DNA of 64,000 nt from NCBI GenBank assembly GCA_963855995.1, contig OY979717.1, positions 6,071,428-6,135,427 on the forward strand. The letters run 5' to 3'. Positions within the stretch are counted from its first letter, which is position 1; every line of letters starts with the position of its first letter. Shown here piece after piece: positions 62,801 through 64,000 of this stretch. The notes beneath the pieces are model-generated. The model worked only from the letters and a program-made list of their open reading frames with translations. It did no database searches and was not told where the DNA came from. The position numbers and the translations under genes were made by a program. Origin of the DNA: Muricea muricata. Lineage: Eukaryota > Cnidaria > Anthozoa > Malacalcyonacea > Plexauridae.

Positions 62801-64000
62801 CCGTCGCATTTCCATTTCGAGTTGATGCAGTGACTGTTGTTACAAATAAAGCCAGCACAAGGAGTTGGAGCCAGAGTAGCGGTGATGTTTGCGCAACCAA
62901 ATACAACATATCGTGAGCAAAGCGACACATTCCAGTGTTCGGGTACGATTCTGACATATTGCGCATTGAATGGAGTTTTCATTTTGAACTGTGAAAGGTC
63001 GCCAACAGATCCCTGGAAAGAATCGTACAACAAAACTAATCAATTTGAGTTAAAAAATTAACGTGGACTGCGATAAAGTTACACCTGTTGATTATTGGCA
63101 ACCCTGTGAACAGAGCACTTTTTCCTTTGTTTTCTAGTGCTGAGGGAGCGAGAAAATAAGGTTCTGCAATACTCCAATTCCGCTTTCATTGCGCACACCC
63201 GATGCCCTGCATTTGGTTGCTTGATTACATTCAAATTCGTCTTCTGGTCCAAATTATTTTGTGCAATTAGTTTGTGTGAAGTCGAAATAAATTATTCAAA
63301 AGTACTTTTAAATTTTAATGTGTACATGTATTCATGTTGGTAATGATTAGGCCAAACCATCATTAGTTTCGTCAAAAAAACAAATGAAGCAAAATGCCAA
63401 AAAATAAAAGGGTAATTATTAGAGAAAACGCATGAGAAAATCCCTTCTACTTCACGTCTGTTATGTATATTACTATTTCAAATATTGAGAAAAAGAGTAA
63501 CTACAGAAGTAGATATCATACCGTTAGATTCCATCCCTTGTCGTATGTACCCCATTGAAGACCATCTGAACTGTAATTTACTTTAAACCTTTGATACGTT
63601 AAAGAAGTCATCCAAATTTCAGAACCGATCATTGTTACTGTCGAGAGATGTCCAAGATTAGCCTGCAACATCAAACTGTTGTTCTGTCTCTGTAAACAAT
63701 ACAGTGACTCTCCACTTTTTGATACATTCCTACTCCAACTGGAACGAGGATAACCTTCTACTTTTCCTACAGAAGGAAAAACGTGTAGGATTAAAACTAG
63801 AAAATACTAGAAGCCCCCCTCCCAAAACAATGACATTACATTGTCCTCTCAATGTCAGTTACCAAGTCAAAACACGACGGGAAATGTTCAGCAAAAGGCA
63901 CAACCTTAACTAGTGCCAAACCGCAGTTCAGGTTAAAACCTCTAAATCATTTGTTTCCAGTTTCAACTTACCTATTGTTTCGTTGCATAGTGTCACTTTT
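56542..64000 (-). CDS. SCO-spondin-like secreted multidomain protein, C-terminal part (19 exons, 5' end off window)
   Basis: The coding exons, 5' to 3', are 64000-63972 (partial), 63766-63522, 63012-62579, 62382-61953, 61825-61724, 60951-60831, 60389-60196, 60036-59941, 59842-59794, 59635-59457, 58640-58542, 58402-58351, 58256-58195, 58116-58015, 57844-57799, 57652-57603, 57518-57417, 57303-57258 and 56894-56542. All introns are GT-AG and all phases agree, giving about 929 residues and a stop. The domain order is F5/8C, five LDLa, Ser/Thr-rich linker, VWC, Thr-rich linker, TIL, VWC, TIL, VWC, VWC, VWC, CTCK. This tail resembles SCO-spondin and gel-forming mucin/von Willebrand-type proteins: large, disulfide-bonded extracellular polymers. 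No thrombospondin-1 repeat or VWD domain is seen in this part. It is presumably secreted, but the signal peptide lies outside the window. The exact orthology is unsettled. Confidence 0.88.
57258..57652 (-). CDS. SCO-spondin-like gene: VWC5 (three exons)
   Basis: Exon 57652-57603 (50 bases) encodes [16 protein letters not shown]. Exon 57518-57417 (102 bases, phase 0) encodes [15 protein letters not shown] and QACPL. Exon 57303-57258 (46 bases) encodes [15 protein letters not shown]. Middle and last exon lengths and all phases equal those of VWC4, pointing to duplication of a whole exon trio. Confidence 0.88.
57799..58256 (-). CDS. SCO-spondin-like gene: VWC4 (three exons)
   Basis: Exon 58256-58195 (62 bases) ends a short linker and opens VWC4 with CYHDGTLKK. 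Exon 58116-58015 (102 bases, phase 0) encodes [15 protein letters not shown] and CPTVCPQ. Exon 57844-57799 (46 bases) encodes [15 protein letters not shown]. This start/middle/end exon trio is the modular form repeated by the next VWC. Confidence 0.87.
58351..58640 (-). CDS. SCO-spondin-like gene: VWC3 exons
   Basis: Exon 58640-58542 (99 bases, phase 0; TTTCAG acceptor, GTTTGT donor) encodes [20 protein letters not shown] and CNITTCPT. Exon 58402-58351 (52 bases) encodes [17 protein letters not shown]. The donor of the second exon is AA before GTATGC. Confidence 0.85.
59457..59635 (-). CDS. SCO-spondin-like gene: TIL domain 2 and start of VWC3
   Basis: The exon encodes [40 protein letters not shown] and [17 protein letters not shown]: a second TIL domain followed by the opening strand of VWC3. 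It starts phase 1 after ACGCAG and ends at GAG before GTACTA. Confidence 0.87.
59794..60036 (-). CDS. SCO-spondin-like gene: VWC2 exons
   Basis: Exon 60036-59941 (96 bases, phase 0) encodes [20 protein letters not shown] and later CNKSCSP. Exon 59842-59794 (49 bases, ends phase 1) encodes [16 protein letters not shown]. Both are too short to appear as open frames and were found by splice sites and the VWC cysteine pattern (C-x-x-C-x-C and CC-x-C). Confidence 0.87.
60196..60389 (-). CDS. SCO-spondin-like gene: TIL domain 1 and start of VWC2
   Basis: The exon encodes [40 protein letters not shown] and [17 protein letters not shown]. The cysteine pattern, with [13 protein letters not shown] and LCLNATTC, is that of a trypsin-inhibitor-like (TIL) domain, as found between VWD modules in mucins and SCO-spondin. 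CYHEGKVYK begins VWC2. Confidence 0.87.
60831..61825 (-). CDS. SCO-spondin-like gene: VWC1 exons and Thr-rich linker
   Basis: Exon 61825-61724 (102 bases, phase 0) encodes [15 protein letters not shown] and C...C...CPT. Exon 60951-60831 encodes [14 protein letters not shown], closing the VWC domain, then a linker rich in Thr and Ala ([20 protein letters not shown]). The intron between them holds the hAT-type element at 61,140-61,669. Confidence 0.85.
61132..61677. mobile_element. hAT-type non-autonomous element with 8 bp target duplication
   Basis: The element runs 61,140-61,669. It begins TAGAGATGCGCCGAT and ends with its exact reverse complement ATCGGCGCATCTCTA (15 bp), with further ATCGG/CCGAT pairs just inside. 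It is flanked by perfect 8 bp duplications AAATAATT (61,132-61,139 and 61,670-61,677). Eight-base duplications and a TAGAGATGC-type end fit the hAT superfamily. The 530 bp body has no transposase. It sits in the intron between the two VWC1 exons. Confidence 0.85.
61953..62382 (-). CDS. SCO-spondin-like gene: LDLa repeats 3-5, Ser/Thr-rich linker, start of VWC1
   Basis: The exon continues LDLa 3 ([16 protein letters not shown]), adds LDLa 4 ([17 protein letters not shown], which departs from the CDG consensus) and LDLa 5 ([17 protein letters not shown]), then a proline/serine/threonine-rich stretch of about 35 residues likely to be O-glycosylated, and CVRGNDSYR opening a VWC domain. The donor is AGA before GTAAGT. 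Confidence 0.87.
62579..63012 (-). CDS. SCO-spondin-like gene: end of F5/8C domain and LDLa repeats 1-3
   Basis: The exon begins GSVGDLSQF and completes the discoidin domain with [20 protein letters not shown] and FGC. Then follow LDLa repeats with the diagnostic acidic calcium sites: [35 protein letters not shown], and the start of a third ([12 protein letters not shown]) that is completed in the next exon. It ends in phase 2 at AG before GTAAAC; the alternative donor four bases earlier would break the frame. Confidence 0.88.
63522..64000 (-). CDS. SCO-spondin-like gene: exons 1-2 in window, first part of F5/8C (discoidin) domain
   Basis: The partial exon 64000-63972 ends KVTLCNETI and splices (GTAAGT donor) to 63766-63522, which reads [39 protein letters not shown] and then [26 protein letters not shown] corresponds to the LQVDLG strand and YSSDGLQW to the YSxDGxxW motif of discoidin domains, which bind carbohydrate or lipid. 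The first cysteine (LC) pairs with the last one in the next exon in typical members. Confidence 0.85.

Noticed and set aside
63522..63662. Exon start at the TTGCAG at 63,663 in the F5/8C domain
   Set aside because: The reading frame and discoidin similarity continue upstream to a better acceptor at 63,767, and only that start gives a phase matching the next exon.

Overview
The window is animal nuclear DNA. It is AT-rich, the recognisable genes are split by GT-AG introns, the protein-coding genes are metazoan (a zinc-chaperone GTPase and a secreted multidomain SCO-spondin/mucin-type protein), and there are remnants of CR1-like LINE, Penelope-like and hAT elements. The domain mix and repeats fit a cnidarian or another early-branching marine invertebrate. 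That placement is an inference; nothing here fixes the species.

Layout. Bases 1-382 are an array of short (about 20 bp) self-complementary units. From 383 to 43,723 runs a satellite: one aberrant short unit (383-1968, about 1.6 kb), then twelve full units and one partial unit of about 3,312 bp. Each full unit is composite. It has an A half, a 1.0 kb AT-rich insert without homology to the rest, and a B half that partly repeats A. The B half carries a 182 bp palindrome followed by a 48-codon fragment matching the GIY-YIG nuclease of Penelope-like retroelements. The 16 bp centre of the palindrome lies in opposite orientations in different units. Bases 43,880-45,933 are a 2 kb A/C-rich minisatellite, and 47,100-47,416 a 44 bp minisatellite.

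Genes, both on the minus strand. ZNG1 (CBWD/COBW GTPase) is represented by its first four coding exons (53,829 down to 47,420), covering the METAP1-binding CPELVP motif, Walker A, the GCLCC metal site and the ETTGLADP motif. The remaining 60% of the protein is not found, and the next intron would have to run through both minisatellites and the whole satellite. Upstream of it, 64,000-56,542 holds the 3' end of a large secreted-protein gene: 19 phase-consistent coding exons encoding F5/8C - 5x LDLa - VWC - TIL - VWC - TIL - 3x VWC - C-terminal cystine knot. This is the tail architecture of SCO-spondin-like or gel-forming-mucin-like proteins. The two genes are unrelated in function and simply neighbours in tandem.

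Introns and intergenic DNA carry a broken CR1-like reverse transcriptase (48,060-48,690), a hAT-type non-autonomous element with a perfect 8 bp target duplication (61,140-61,669), a 244 bp TIR element, several foldback hairpins and two long G-runs. Most short open frames in the window, including all those in the satellite and minisatellites, are not credible genes.
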